A stretch of 35,309 bases of DNA from Nocardioides sp. IC4_145 (GTDB lineage Bacteria > Actinomycetota > Actinomycetes > Propionibacteriales > Nocardioidaceae): assembly GCF_011250565.1 (NCBI RefSeq), contig NZ_JAANMS010000046.1:1-35309 (forward strand). Reading direction: 5' to 3'. The translations under genes and the position numbers were made by a program. Below are positions 1 through 8,331 of the stretch, piece by piece. Every line of letters begins with the position of its first letter. Within the stretch, counting starts at the first letter, position 1. The notes beneath the pieces were generated by a model. That model was given only the letters and a program-made list of their open reading frames with translations, did no database searches and was not told where the DNA came from.

Positions 1-24
1 CCCCGACTCCTTCGACCGGAAGGT

Positions 25-927
25 GTGCCCGTGCGCGCGCAACCCCGCCCCCTGGGCGTCAACACCTGGGTCTGGGCCTCCCCGCTGACCGACGACGACC
101 TCCCCCGGATGCTCGCGCTCGTCGCGGGGCTCGGCTTCGACGCGGTCGAGCTGCCCCTGGAGGAGCCGGGCCACCTCGACCCGGCCCGGACCGCCGCCGC
201 CGTCCGCGACGCCGGCCTGGCGCCGTACGTCGTCGGCGCGATGGCCCCGGGCCGCGACCTCGTCGCGACCGACGCCGCGAGCGTCGCCCGCACGCAGGAC
301 TACCTGCGCAGCTGCGTCGACCTCGCCGCCGCGATCGGCGCGCCCAGCGTCTGCGGCCCGTTCTACGCCGCGACCGGCCGCGTGTGGCGGATGACGCCCG
401 CCGAGCGCACCGCGGCGTACGACGAGTGGTGCACGAACCTCGCGCCGGTGCTCGACCACGCGCGCGCCGCCGGCGTGGCGATCGGCATCGAGCCGCTGAA
501 CCGCTACGAGACCTCGCTGGTCAACACCGTCGACCAGGCGCTGACCGCGCTGGCGCCGCTCCTCGACGCCCCCGACCCGGGTGTCGGCCTGGCGCTGGAC
601 ACCTACCACCTCGGCATCGAGGAGCGTTCCAGCGCCGACGCCGTCCGCCGGGTCGGCCGCCACCTGGTGCACGTGCAGGTCTGCGGCAACGACCGCGGCG
701 CCCCCGGCCACGACCAGACCGACTGGCCGGCGCTGCTCGACGCGCTCGACGACGTCGGCTACGCCGGCGCGCTGAACATCGAGAGCTTCACCCCCGACAA
801 CGCCTCGATCGCGGTGGCCGCCTCGATCTGGCGGCCGCTCGCCGCCTCGCCCGACGACCTGGCGCGCGACGGCCTCACCTTCCTCCGGTCCTTGACCGGC
901 TCCCACGCCCCAGGAGGCGCCGCATGA
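25..927 (+). CDS. Sugar phosphate isomerase/epimerase family protein (tagatose/psicose 3-epimerase-like TIM barrel)
   Basis: This 300-residue protein belongs to the xylose isomerase-like TIM-barrel fold, probably a ketose 3-epimerase or a related sugar isomerase. The expected metal ligands are visible: E156 in GIEPLNRYE, D192 in LDTYH, H216 in VHVQ and E253 in NIESF. An Arg near 224, in a stretch resembling the NxRxxPG segment of D-tagatose 3-epimerases, could bind substrate. The start is uncertain. GTG at 25 lies only 1 base after a GGAAGG motif (18-23), while GTG at 31 has normal spacing. The frame is also open to the window edge, so an upstream start cannot be excluded. Its stop overlaps the next gene by 4 bases, so it is the first visible gene of a three-gene sugar operon. 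Substrate unknown. Confidence 0.85.
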   Translation: MPVRAQPRPLGVNTWVWASPLTDDDLPRMLALVAGLGFDAVELPLEEPGHLDPARTAAAVRDAGLAPYVVGAMAPGRDLVATDAASVARTQDYLRSCVDLAAAIGAPSVCGPFYAATGRVWRMTPAERTAAYDEWCTNLAPVLDHARAAGVAIGIEPLNRYETSLVNTVDQALTALAPLLDAPDPGVGLALDTYHLGIEERSSADAVRRVGRHLVHVQVCGNDRGAPGHDQTDWPALLDALDDVGYAGALNIESFTPDNASIAVAASIWRPLAASPDDLARDGLTFLRSLTGSHAPGGAA

Positions 928-2099
928 CCGACGTGGACCCCACCGGCGCGCCCGGGCTGGGGGTGGCCGTGATCGGCTACTCCTTCATGGGCAAGGCGCA
1001 CTCCAACGCCTGGCGCAACGTGTCCGCGTTCTTCCCCGACGCCCCGCGGGTGCGCCAGCAGGTGCTGGTCGGGCGGGACCCGGCAGCCCTCAAGACCGCC
1101 GCGGACCGCTACGGCTGGGCCGACACCGCCACCGACTGGCGCGACGTCGTGACCCGCGACGACGTCGACGTCGTGGACGTCTGCACCCCCGGGCACCTGC
1201 ACGCCGAGGTCGCGCTGGCGGCGCTCGAGGCCGGCAAGCACGTCCTGGTCGAGAAGCCGCTCGCCAACACCGTGGCCGAGTCCGAGGCCCTCGTGGCCGC
1301 CGCGGCGGCCGCGGCCGAGCGCGGCGTGGTCACGATGACCGGGTTCAACTACCGACGGGTGCCGGCGCTCGCGCTCGCGCGGCGGATGATCGCCGAGGGA
1401 CGGATCGGCACCGTGCGCCAGGTCCGGGCCAGCTACCTCCAGGACTGGCTCGTCGACGAGTCGGCGCCGATGACGTGGCGGCTGCGCCGCGAGTCGGCCG
1501 GGTCCGGCGTCCTCGGTGACCTCGGCTCGCACGTGGTGGACCAGCTGCACCACCTGCTGGGCGAGCCGGTCGTCTCCGCGAGCGGCCACCTGCGCACCTT
1601 CGTGCCGCAGCGGCCCGGGGACCACGGGCCCGAGGAGGTCACCGTCGACGACGCGGCCTGGGCCACGCTCGAGACCGCCTCCGGCGTGGTCGCCAGCCTC
1701 GAGGTCAGCCGGATGGCCACCAGCCGCAAGAACGCGCTGCAGATCGAGGTCTACGGCACGGCCGGTTCGCTGTCGTTCGACCTCGAGCGGCTCAACGAGC
1801 TCGGCGTCGACGACCGCGGGCTCGACCCCGCCGGCGGCGTACGCCGGGTGCTCGTCACCGAGGCCGACCACCCCTACCTCGACGCATGGTGGCCGCCAGG
1901 CCACGTGCTCGGCTGGGACAGCACGTTCACCTCGCAGGCCGCCGACTTCCTGGCCGCGGTCGCCAACGGGACCCAGCCGGCGCCGTCGTTCGCCGACGGC
2001 CTCGCCGTCCAGCGGGTGCTGGCGGCCATCGAGGAGAGTGCGGGACGCTCGGGCGCCCGCGTCGACGTACCGACCGCCACCACCCAGCAGGAGGACTGA
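924..2099 (+). CDS. Gfo/Idh/MocA family NAD(P)-dependent sugar dehydrogenase
   Basis: This 391-residue protein has the two-domain Gfo/Idh/MocA architecture. An N-terminal Rossmann fold begins with VAVIGYSFMGKAH at residues 14-26. It is followed by the family signature VEKPLA with catalytic Lys111, and by the C-terminal alpha/beta domain with GDLGSH at 198-203. Family members oxidise a hydroxyl on a sugar, inositol or glycoside using a nucleotide cofactor, often at C3. The ATG at 924 follows an AGGAGG motif (912-917) and overlaps the upstream stop (ATGA). The gene sits between two TIM-barrel isomerase genes, a pairing known from inositol and 3-keto-glycoside catabolism. The exact substrate cannot be read from the sequence. 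Confidence 0.93.
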   Translation: MTDVDPTGAPGLGVAVIGYSFMGKAHSNAWRNVSAFFPDAPRVRQQVLVGRDPAALKTAADRYGWADTATDWRDVVTRDDVDVVDVCTPGHLHAEVALAALEAGKHVLVEKPLANTVAESEALVAAAAAAAERGVVTMTGFNYRRVPALALARRMIAEGRIGTVRQVRASYLQDWLVDESAPMTWRLRRESAGSGVLGDLGSHVVDQLHHLLGEPVVSASGHLRTFVPQRPGDHGPEEVTVDDAAWATLETASGVVASLEVSRMATSRKNALQIEVYGTAGSLSFDLERLNELGVDDRGLDPAGGVRRVLVTEADHPYLDAWWPPGHVLGWDSTFTSQAADFLAAVANGTQPAPSFADGLAVQRVLAAIEESAGRSGARVDVPTATTQQED

Positions 2100-2100
2100 G

Positions 2101-3099
2101 ATGGGCAAGCGCTTCACCCTGTTCACCGGCCAGTGGGCCGACCTGCCGCTGGAGGAGGTCGCGCGGCTCGCCGCCGGCTGGGGGTACGACGGCCTCGAGA
2201 TCGCCGTCTCCGGCGAGCACCTCGACGCGTGGCGCTGGGACGAGCCCGGCTACGTCGAGGGCCGGCTGGAGATCCTCGAGCGGCACGGGCTCGGCTGCTG
2301 GGCGATCTCCAACCACCTCACCGGCCAGGCCGTCTGCGACGACCCGATCGACGAGCGGCACCGCGCGATCGTCCGCGACCGCGTGTGGGGCGACGGCGAC
2401 CCCGAGGGCGTGCGCACCCGCGCCGCGGAGGAGCTGGCGCTGACCGCCCGGCTCGCCCAGCGGATGGGCGTCTCCACCGTCGTCGGCTTCACCGGCTCCT
2501 CGATCTGGCCCTACGTCGCGATGTTCCCGCCGGTGCCCGCCTCCCGGATCGAGGCGGGCTTCGCCGACTTCGCCGACCGCTGGAACCCCATCCTCGACGT
2601 CTTCGACGAGTGCGGCGTCCGCTTCGCCCACGAGGTGCACCCCTCGGAGATCGCCTACGACTACTGGTCGACGGTGCGCGCGCTCGAGGCGGTCGGCCAC
2701 CGCGAGGCCTTCGGCCTGAACTGGGACCCCAGCCACATGATGTGGCAGGACCTCGACCCGGTCGCGTTCATCACCGACTTCGCCGATCGGATCTACCACG
2801 TCGACTGCAAGGACACCCGCCTGCGCCTCGGCGGCGGCCGCAACGGCCGGCTCTCCTCGCACCTGCCCTGGGGCGACCCGCGCCGCGGCTGGGACTTCGT
2901 GTCCACCGGCCGCGGCCAGGTGCCCTGGGAGGACTGCTTCCGCGCGCTCGCCGCCATCGGCTACGACGGACCGATCTCCGTGGAGTGGGAGGACGCCGGC
3001 ATGGACCGCCTCCACGGCGCCCCCGAGGCCCTCGCCTTCCTCAAGCAGTTCGACTACGACCCGCCCGCCGCCGCCTTCGACGCCGCGTTCAGCTCCTGA
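2101..3099 (+). CDS. Sugar phosphate isomerase/epimerase family protein (TIM barrel; possible keto-sugar isomerase or lyase)
   Basis: This 332-residue protein is a second xylose isomerase-like TIM barrel, clearly different from the first gene of the operon. Putative metal ligands are E178 in HEVHPSE, D209 in NWDPSH, H233 in YHVDCKD and E295 in VEWED. The start is 1 base after the dehydrogenase stop, behind an AGGAGG motif at 2089-2094. Proteins of this group serve as isomerases, epimerases, inosose dehydratase-like enzymes or beta-eliminating 3-keto-glycoside lyases. The neighbouring dehydrogenase makes a role on an oxidised sugar or glycoside plausible, but this is inference. A long palindrome lies 64 bases after its stop. 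Confidence 0.9.
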   Translation: MGKRFTLFTGQWADLPLEEVARLAAGWGYDGLEIAVSGEHLDAWRWDEPGYVEGRLEILERHGLGCWAISNHLTGQAVCDDPIDERHRAIVRDRVWGDGDPEGVRTRAAEELALTARLAQRMGVSTVVGFTGSSIWPYVAMFPPVPASRIEAGFADFADRWNPILDVFDECGVRFAHEVHPSEIAYDYWSTVRALEAVGHREAFGLNWDPSHMMWQDLDPVAFITDFADRIYHVDCKDTRLRLGGGRNGRLSSHLPWGDPRRGWDFVSTGRGQVPWEDCFRALAAIGYDGPISVEWEDAGMDRLHGAPEALAFLKQFDYDPPAAAFDAAFSS

Positions 3100-3162
3100 G
3101 CCGCGGCCGGCCGGCGGGGCCGCTCCGGTCACCTCACGGGTCCCGTCGGCCCCACCCGTTCA

Positions 3163-3232
3163 TGTAACGGACAGTTCGCCACTGTGTAGGCACGTTGCAG
3201 CGTGCCGACAGAGTGGCGAACGGTCCGTTACA
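3163..3232. repeat. 70-base dispersed palindrome, copy 1
   Basis: The 70 bases form a near-perfect palindrome. Pairing position n with 71-n gives 31 complementary pairs of 35, so it could fold into one long hairpin. It starts TGTAACGGAC and ends GTCCGTTACA, with a centre GTTGCAGC. A second copy at 23496-23565 matches at 61 of 70 positions. It lies between the convergent stops at 3099 and 3251, so a bidirectional terminator-like role is reasonable. There is no T-run and no obvious target-site duplication. Confidence 0.9.
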
Positions 3233-3250
3233 AGAGTCGCCGGCCGCCAC

Positions 3251-3967
3251 TCAGACGCCGGCGGCGGCGATCGCGTCCGCGACGGCGTCGCCGAAGGCCC
3301 GGTGGCCGTCGACGGTGAGGTGCAGCCGGTCGTCGAGGTAGGGCAGGTCCAGCCCGCTGGTGGGGACGTACGTCGCCGCGTGCCGCTCTGCGAGCCGGGC
3401 CAGCAGCCGGTCGATGCGGACGACCCCGTCCCCGCGCGCCGGCGCGCTCGCCGGCCCGACCACGACGACGGGCGCGTCGCCGACCCGGCGCTCGAGGCCG
3501 GTCATGAGCCGCGCGAACCCGGCCCGCACGGCGGCGGTGCTCTGGTCGACGTCGTTCAGCCCGCCCTCGACGACCACCAGGTCGGCGCCGCCGCGGACCG
3601 CGTCGGCCGCACGGGCGGCGAAGGAGACCGCGGGCCCGCAGCCGCTCGCGCCCGCGCTGAAGCCCGACCCGGAGAAGCCCGCCACCCGCACCCGGCCCGC
3701 AAGCCGCGACGGCCACGACGTACCCACCTCGTCCAGGCCGAGCCCCGCCGCCCACGAGTCGCCGATGACCACGACGTCACGGCCCTCGCCGGTGACGATC
3801 GCCGCCCGCTCGGCCGAGCCCGCGGCGAACCGCTCGCAGCGGGTGCCGCCGGTGCCGCGCGCCCGGTCGGCCAGCTGCACGACGAGCACGCCGACGACCA
3901 GCAGCACGACCACGGCGAGCAGCAGCGAGCGGCGACGGGCGAGGAGCACGCACCGATGGTGCGCCAC
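3251..3967 (-). CDS. SGNH/GDSL-family hydrolase, membrane-anchored or secreted
   Basis: This 238-residue protein has an N-terminal hydrophobic helix (about residues 14-33, preceded by RRR) that would act as signal peptide or membrane anchor. A compact SGNH esterase domain follows. The blocks are all visible: the nucleophile Ser71 in VIGDSW, a Gly near 100, GGLND with N138, and DRLHLTVDGH with the Asp213/His216 dyad. Members cleave esters of lipids, carbohydrates or peptidoglycan decorations outside the cell. The start is GTG at 3967, where a GGGGAG motif overlaps the start codon. A GTG seven codons in is an alternative. It lies 58 bases downstream of hflX on the same strand. Confidence 0.85.
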   Translation of the reverse strand: MAHHRCVLLARRRSLLLAVVVLLVVGVLVVQLADRARGTGGTRCERFAAGSAERAAIVTGEGRDVVVIGDSWAAGLGLDEVGTSWPSRLAGRVRVAGFSGSGFSAGASGCGPAVSFAARAADAVRGGADLVVVEGGLNDVDQSTAAVRAGFARLMTGLERRVGDAPVVVVGPASAPARGDGVVRIDRLLARLAERHAATYVPTSGLDLPYLDDRLHLTVDGHRAFGDAVADAIAAAGV

Positions 3968-4025
3968 TCCCCGCCCGTCCGCAGGAGTTGTTGCAGGACC
4001 GTTGCTGATCCTGGCAAAACGCGGC

Positions 4026-5564
4026 TCAGACCAGCGCGTACGCCGCCAGCTCGCCGGCGAGGTCCTCGTTGGCGCGGCCGTGGACGATCGTGCCGTCGGC
4101 GGTGTGCTCGACGGAGTCGATCTCGCCGTGCTGGTGCAGCCGGTTGATCAGGTCACCGCGCTCGTAGGGCAGCAGCGCGGCGAACTCCACGCCCGGCCGG
4201 GGCAGCTCGCCCTCGACGACGCCCAGCGCCTCGGCAATCCCCTCCCCGGTCTTCGCGCTGACGACCACGCAGTGCGGCTCGCGCTGGCGCAGGCGGGCGA
4301 TGACCATCGGGTCGGCGGCGTCGGCCTTGTTGATGACGACGAGCTCGGGCACCTGGTCGGCGCCGATCTCGGCGAACACCTCGCGCACCGCGGCGATCTG
4401 CCCCTCCGGGTCGGGGTGGGAGCCGTCGACGACGTGCAGCACGAGGTCGGCGTCGGCCACCTCCTCGAGCGTGGAGCGGAACGCCTCGACCAGCTGGTGC
4501 GGCAGGTGCCGCACGAAGCCGACCGTGTCCGACATCGTGTAGACGCGGCCGTCGGCCGTCGTCGTACGCCGCGTCGTCGGGTCCAGCGTCGCGAACAGCG
4601 CGTCCTCGACCAGCACCCCGGCGTCGGTGAGCCGGTTGAGCAGCGAGGACTTGCCCGCGTTGGTGTAGCCGGCGATCGCCACGGCCGGGATCTGGTGGCG
4701 ACGGCGCTCCTGGCGCTTGGTGTCGCGCGTCCCCTTCATCTCGCGCAGCTCGCGGCGGAGCTTGGCGATCCGGGTGTTGATCCGGCGCCGGTCGGTCTCG
4801 ATCTTGGTCTCACCGGGGCCACGGCCACCGATGCCGACACCGCCGGCGGCCCGACCGCCGACCTGGCGCGACAGGTTGCCACCCCAACCACGCAGGCGCT
4901 GCTTGAGGTAGGTCAGCTGCGCGAGCTCGACCTGCGCCTGGCCCTCCTTGGACTTCGCGTGCTGGGCGAAGATGTCGAGGATCAGCGCGGTCCGGTCGAC
5001 GACCTTGACCTTGAGCCGGTCCTCGAGGTTCCTCAGCTGGCTGGGCGCGAGCTCGCCGTCGCAGATCACCGTGTCGGCGCCGGTGGCGGCGACGATCTCC
5101 TTGAGCCCCTCGACCTTGCCGCGGCCGATGTACGTCGCCGGGTCGGGCCGCTGCCGACGCTGGTAGATCGCGTCGAGCACCTCGGAGCCGGCGGTCTCGG
5201 CGAGCAGCGCGAGCTCGGCCATGGAGTTCTCGGCGTCCTCGACGCTGCCCTCGGTCCACACGCCCACCAGGACCACGCGCTCGAGACGCAGCTGGCGGTA
5301 CTCGACCTCGGTGATGTCCTCGAGGTCGGTCCGCAACGCGGCGACGCGGCGCAGCTCGTGGCGCTCGGCGAGGTCGAGCTCACCGGTGGTGAGCTCCTCC
5401 TCGGGGTCGGGCTCGTCGGCGTAGCCGGACTCGAAGTCGTCGGTGCCGTCCTGGATGTCGTCGGCGTCGTCCTCGACGGCGACCTCGAGGTCCTCGTCGT
5501 CCCAGGCCCGGGTCTCCTCCAGCTCGGAGTCGAGCGAGAAGTCCCGTGCGTTCGCGTTGGTCAT
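4026..5564 (-). CDS. hflX: GTPase HflX (ribosome-associated)
   Basis: HflX binds the 50S subunit and helps split or rescue stalled ribosomes. The 512-residue protein has the HflX N-terminal domain (including RPDPATYIGRGKVEGL and the coiled GGRGPGETKIETDRRRI region) and then a GTPase domain. G1 is GYTNAGKS at residues 299-306, G3 is DTVGF and G4 is NKAD. About 70 strongly acidic residues precede the conserved domain, as in other actinobacterial HflX. I chose ATG 5564 because GGAGG sits 3 bases upstream; in-frame starts at 5615 and 5627 lack a comparable ribosome site. In actinobacteria hflX commonly follows miaA-dapF. Here dapF lies about 3.6 kb away with other genes between. Confidence 0.96.
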   Translation of the reverse strand: MTNANARDFSLDSELEETRAWDDEDLEVAVEDDADDIQDGTDDFESGYADEPDPEEELTTGELDLAERHELRRVAALRTDLEDITEVEYRQLRLERVVLVGVWTEGSVEDAENSMAELALLAETAGSEVLDAIYQRRQRPDPATYIGRGKVEGLKEIVAATGADTVICDGELAPSQLRNLEDRLKVKVVDRTALILDIFAQHAKSKEGQAQVELAQLTYLKQRLRGWGGNLSRQVGGRAAGGVGIGGRGPGETKIETDRRRINTRIAKLRRELREMKGTRDTKRQERRRHQIPAVAIAGYTNAGKSSLLNRLTDAGVLVEDALFATLDPTTRRTTTADGRVYTMSDTVGFVRHLPHQLVEAFRSTLEEVADADLVLHVVDGSHPDPEGQIAAVREVFAEIGADQVPELVVINKADAADPMVIARLRQREPHCVVVSAKTGEGIAEALGVVEGELPRPGVEFAALLPYERGDLINRLHQHGEIDSVEHTADGTIVHGRANEDLAGELAAYALV

Positions 5565-5656
5565 GTGCCTCCGTGTCTTGCCAGGTGTCTTGCCGGGTGT
5601 CGTACTGACTGTCATCTCGAAGAGCACAACGCCTCCGAGCCCTCCACTATGCCCGC

Positions 5657-6256
5657 TTGACTGGGTCCGTGGACAACCATTTCCCCGCTGTGCCCGCCGG
5701 TATCCGCCTGCTCGGCCTGACCGGCGCGCCCGGTGTCGGCAAGAGCACGTACGCCGCGGCGCTGGCCGCCGAGCACGGCCTCGCGGTGGTCCCGATGGAC
5801 GGCTTCCACTACGCCGACGTCGAGCTCACCCGCCGTGGGCTGCTCGACCGGAAGGGCGCACCGGACACCTTCGACGCCGAGGGGTACGCCGTGCTGCTGC
5901 GGCGGGTGCGCGGGTGCGAGCCGGCGGTGGTCGCCCCCGCGTTCGACCGCGACCTCGAGCAGCCCCTCGCCGGGGCGATCGCGGTGCCGGCGACCGGGAC
6001 GGCGGTGACCGAGGGCAACTACCTGCTGCTCGACGAACCGCGCTGGCGGGCGGTGCGCGCGGAGATCGACGAGGTCTGGCACCTCCACGTCGACGACGAC
6101 CTGCGCCGCGAACGACTGGTCGCCCGGCACGTGCGGCACGGCAAGTCTCCCGAGGAGGCGCGGGCCTGGGTGGCCCGCGTGGACGAGCCGAACGCGCGGC
6201 TCGTCGAGGCGGTCGCGGCCCGGGCCGACCGGGTGCTGGACCTCACCGCCGCCTGA
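5657..6256 (+). CDS. Nucleoside/nucleotide kinase family P-loop protein (uridine/pantothenate kinase-like, YggC type)
   Basis: This 199-residue protein has a Walker A motif GAPGVGKST (residues 23-31) and a following VPMDGFHY segment typical of the uridine kinase / pantothenate kinase / YggC group. EGNYLLLDE comes later, and an Arg-rich lid (RRERLVARHVRHGKSPEEA) is near residue 150. It probably phosphorylates a small metabolite such as a sugar, nucleoside or vitamin; the substrate cannot be assigned. The start is either TTG 5657 or in-frame GTG 5669, and neither has a strong ribosome site. It is divergent from hflX, with a 92-base spacer (5565-5656). Confidence 0.85.
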   Translation: MTGSVDNHFPAVPAGIRLLGLTGAPGVGKSTYAAALAAEHGLAVVPMDGFHYADVELTRRGLLDRKGAPDTFDAEGYAVLLRRVRGCEPAVVAPAFDRDLEQPLAGAIAVPATGTAVTEGNYLLLDEPRWRAVRAEIDEVWHLHVDDDLRRERLVARHVRHGKSPEEARAWVARVDEPNARLVEAVAARADRVLDLTAA

Positions 6257-6267
6257 CCGAACCAACT

Positions 6268-6283
6268 CGCTGGTCGAGCAGCG
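6268..6283. repeat. Short inverted repeat CGCTGGTCGAGCAGCG
   Basis: CGCTG and CAGCG form a 5-base stem around GTCGAG, 11 bases after the kinase stop and upstream of the catalase. The string resembles the GGTCGAGCAGCG core of intergenic repeats that I recall as common in Nocardioides genomes. Only this fragment is present in the window. It may be a repeat remnant or a weak 3' hairpin for the kinase gene. Confidence 0.4.
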
Positions 6284-6364
6284 GGCCCCGGATCGCGCCC
6301 CACGCGTCGGGTACCTGACGGGCGTCCGCCCACTCACCCACCACCACGCCTTGGAGGCACGAGC

Positions 6365-7993
6365 ATGGCCGACGGCACCCGCTCGCTGACCACGCGGCAG
6401 GGCCATCCTGTCCCCGACAACCAGAACACCCGGACGATCGGCGCCCGCGGACCGGCGACGCTGGAGAACTACCACTTCCTGGAGAAGATCAGCCACTTCG
6501 ACCGCGAGCGGATCCCCGAGCGGGTCGTGCACGCCCGCGGGTTCGTCGCCTACGGCGAGTTCGAGGCGACCGGGACGTGGGGCGACGAGCCGATCGCGGC
6601 GTACACGCGGGCCAAGATCTTCTCCGAGGCCGGCAAGAGGACGCCGCTCGCGATCCGCTTCTCCACCGTCATCGGCGGCCGGGACTCCTCCGAGGCGGCG
6701 CGCGACCCGCGCGGCTTCGCGGTGAAGTTCTACACCGAGGACGGCAACTGGGACCTCGTCGGCAACAACCTCGGCGTCTTCTTCATCCGCGACGCCATCA
6801 AGTTCCCCGACGTCATCCACTCCCTCAAGCCCGACCCGGTGACCTTCCGCCAGGAGCCGGCGCGGATCTTCGACTTCATGTCGCAGACGCCGGAGTCGAT
6901 GCACATGCTGGTCAACCTGTTCAGCCCGCGCGGCATCCCGGCCAACTACCGGACCCAGCAGGGCTTCGGCGTCAACACCTACCGCTGGGTCAACGCCGAG
7001 GGCGTCTCCCACCTGGTGAAGTACCACTTCTACCCGCACGAGGGCGTCAAGTCGCTGACCGAGGAGGACGCCGCCAACATCCAGGCCGGCGACCTCGGCC
7101 ACGCCTCGAAGGACCTCTACGAGGCGATCGAGCGCGGTGACTTCCCGAAGTGGGACCTCTACGTGCAGATGATGGAGGACCACGACCACCCCGAGCTCGA
7201 CTTCGACCCCCTCGACGACACCAAGGTGTGGCCCGAGGAGCTCTTCGAGCCCAAGCTGGTCGGGACGATGACGCTCAACCGCAACGTCAGCGACCACCAC
7301 AACGAGAACGAGCAGATCGCCTTCGGCACCGGCGTGCTCGTCGACGGCCTGGAGTTCTCCGACGACAAGATGCTCGTCGGGCGGACCTTCTCCTACAGCG
7401 ACACCCAGCGCTACCGGGTCGGCCCGAACTACCTCCAGCTGCCGGTCAACGCCGCCAAGGTCGACGTCCACACCAACCAGCGCGGCGGCCAGATGTCGTA
7501 CGGCGTGGACCTCGCCGAGGGGCAGGACCCGCACGTCAACTACGAGCCCTCGACGATGGGCGGCCTGGCCGAGTCGGCCAAGCCCGGCCACGGCGAGGTC
7601 GGCCCGGAGATCAACGGCCGGCTGACCACGGCACGGATCCCGCGCACGAACGACTACGCGCAGGCCGGCGAGCGGTTCCGCCTGATGGAGGACTGGGAGC
7701 GCGACGACCTGGTCAAGAACCTCGTCGCCAACATCGCCGAGGCCACCCGCGAGGTCCAGGAGCGGATGGTCTGGCACTTCTTCATGTGCGAGGACGAGCT
7801 GGGCCAGCGGGTCGGCGAGGGGCTCGGCATCACCGCCGACGACGTCCGGGGGCTCGAGCCGCTGGCGACACAGACGCTGTCGGAGGAGGAGCTGGAGCGG
7901 GCCCGCAACCTCGGCAAGAACGGTCCCCGGGGCGTCGAGGGCCACACGATGACCCACTGCGTCCCCAACGAGCGGGTGGTCGTCGAGCGCTGA
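6365..7993 (+). CDS. katA: Monofunctional haem catalase
   Basis: This 542-residue catalase disproportionates hydrogen peroxide in the cytoplasm. Distal-side His56 is in RVVHARG, Asn134 is in DLVGNN, and the proximal haem ligand Tyr344 is in RTFSYSDTQRYRVG. The RDPRGFAVKFYTEDG signature is intact. Length and motifs fit the small-subunit actinobacterial catalases with no C-terminal flavodoxin-like domain. ATG 6365 follows GGAGG at 6353-6357. The gene stands alone, ends in a strong hairpin, and I see no clear peroxide-regulator site in the 108 bases upstream. The symbol is a generic family name; orthology to a particular KatA is not claimed. Confidence 0.97.
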   Translation: MADGTRSLTTRQGHPVPDNQNTRTIGARGPATLENYHFLEKISHFDRERIPERVVHARGFVAYGEFEATGTWGDEPIAAYTRAKIFSEAGKRTPLAIRFSTVIGGRDSSEAARDPRGFAVKFYTEDGNWDLVGNNLGVFFIRDAIKFPDVIHSLKPDPVTFRQEPARIFDFMSQTPESMHMLVNLFSPRGIPANYRTQQGFGVNTYRWVNAEGVSHLVKYHFYPHEGVKSLTEEDAANIQAGDLGHASKDLYEAIERGDFPKWDLYVQMMEDHDHPELDFDPLDDTKVWPEELFEPKLVGTMTLNRNVSDHHNENEQIAFGTGVLVDGLEFSDDKMLVGRTFSYSDTQRYRVGPNYLQLPVNAAKVDVHTNQRGGQMSYGVDLAEGQDPHVNYEPSTMGGLAESAKPGHGEVGPEINGRLTTARIPRTNDYAQAGERFRLMEDWERDDLVKNLVANIAEATREVQERMVWHFFMCEDELGQRVGEGLGITADDVRGLEPLATQTLSEEELERARNLGKNGPRGVEGHTMTHCVPNERVVVER

Positions 7994-8019
7994 CGCACGA
8001 CCACCAGCCCGCGCACGCG

Positions 8020-8060
8020 ACGAGGCCCGCTCCCCTGTTCCACCAGGGAGCGGGCCTCGT
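8020..8060. terminator. Bidirectional hairpin terminator between catalase and DUF2945 gene
   Basis: A perfect 15-base stem (8020-8034 with 8046-8060, starting ACGAGGCCCG) has an 11-base loop. It begins 27 bases after the catalase stop and ends 13 bases before the stop of the convergent gene. It lacks a T-run, as is common for actinobacterial terminators. Confidence 0.85.
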
Positions 8061-8072
8061 GTCGTGCGGGTG

Positions 8073-8282
8073 CTAGCTCTTCTTCTTCAGCGCGCTCGGC
8101 TTGTGCACGGCCTCCCCGCCGGACTTCTCGCTCTTCACGAGGTACTGCGGGTCGTCCTTGCTCGCCTTGACGTCACGCTTCGCGGCGTGGGTGTCGGAGG
8201 TGATCTTCTTCTCCACCACGCCCTCGGCGGTGCCGCCGTGGGACTTCCACTCGACCTTGTCGCCCTTCTTGAACTCCGTCAT
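8073..8282 (-). CDS. DUF2945 / hypervirulence-associated TUDOR-domain protein
   Basis: This small 69-residue, lysine-rich protein opens with FKKGDKVEWKSHGG. It continues through EGVVEKKI and KDDPQYLVKSEKSGG to end HKPSALKKKS. That order is the recognisable pattern of the DUF2945 family, predicted to fold as a single TUDOR/SH3-like barrel. The cellular role is unknown. Its basic charge is compatible with nucleic acid binding, but that is a guess. ATG 8282 has no strong ribosome site. It lies convergent to the catalase and 49 bases downstream of the SDR gene on the same strand. Confidence 0.85.
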   Translation of the reverse strand: MTEFKKGDKVEWKSHGGTAEGVVEKKITSDTHAAKRDVKASKDDPQYLVKSEKSGGEAVHKPSALKKKS

Positions 8283-8331
8283 GGGCGGCCGGTACCCGAG
8301 CGGTCGCCCCGGAGTCAGCGGGGGCAGCAGG

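Noticed and set aside
759..2126. Long open frame antisense to the dehydrogenase (455 codons)
   Set aside because: High GC keeps opposite-strand frames open. The translation is Arg/Gly/Val-rich without motifs, while the plus strand encodes a clear Gfo/Idh/MocA protein.
3360..5660. 766-codon open frame on the plus strand over the SGNH hydrolase and hflX
   Set aside because: Both minus-strand genes have intact catalytic motifs. The plus-strand product is low-complexity and lacks a ribosome site.
5612..7957. 781-codon minus-strand frame across the kinase and catalase
   Set aside because: It is antisense to a catalase with all catalytic residues; no homology-like features.
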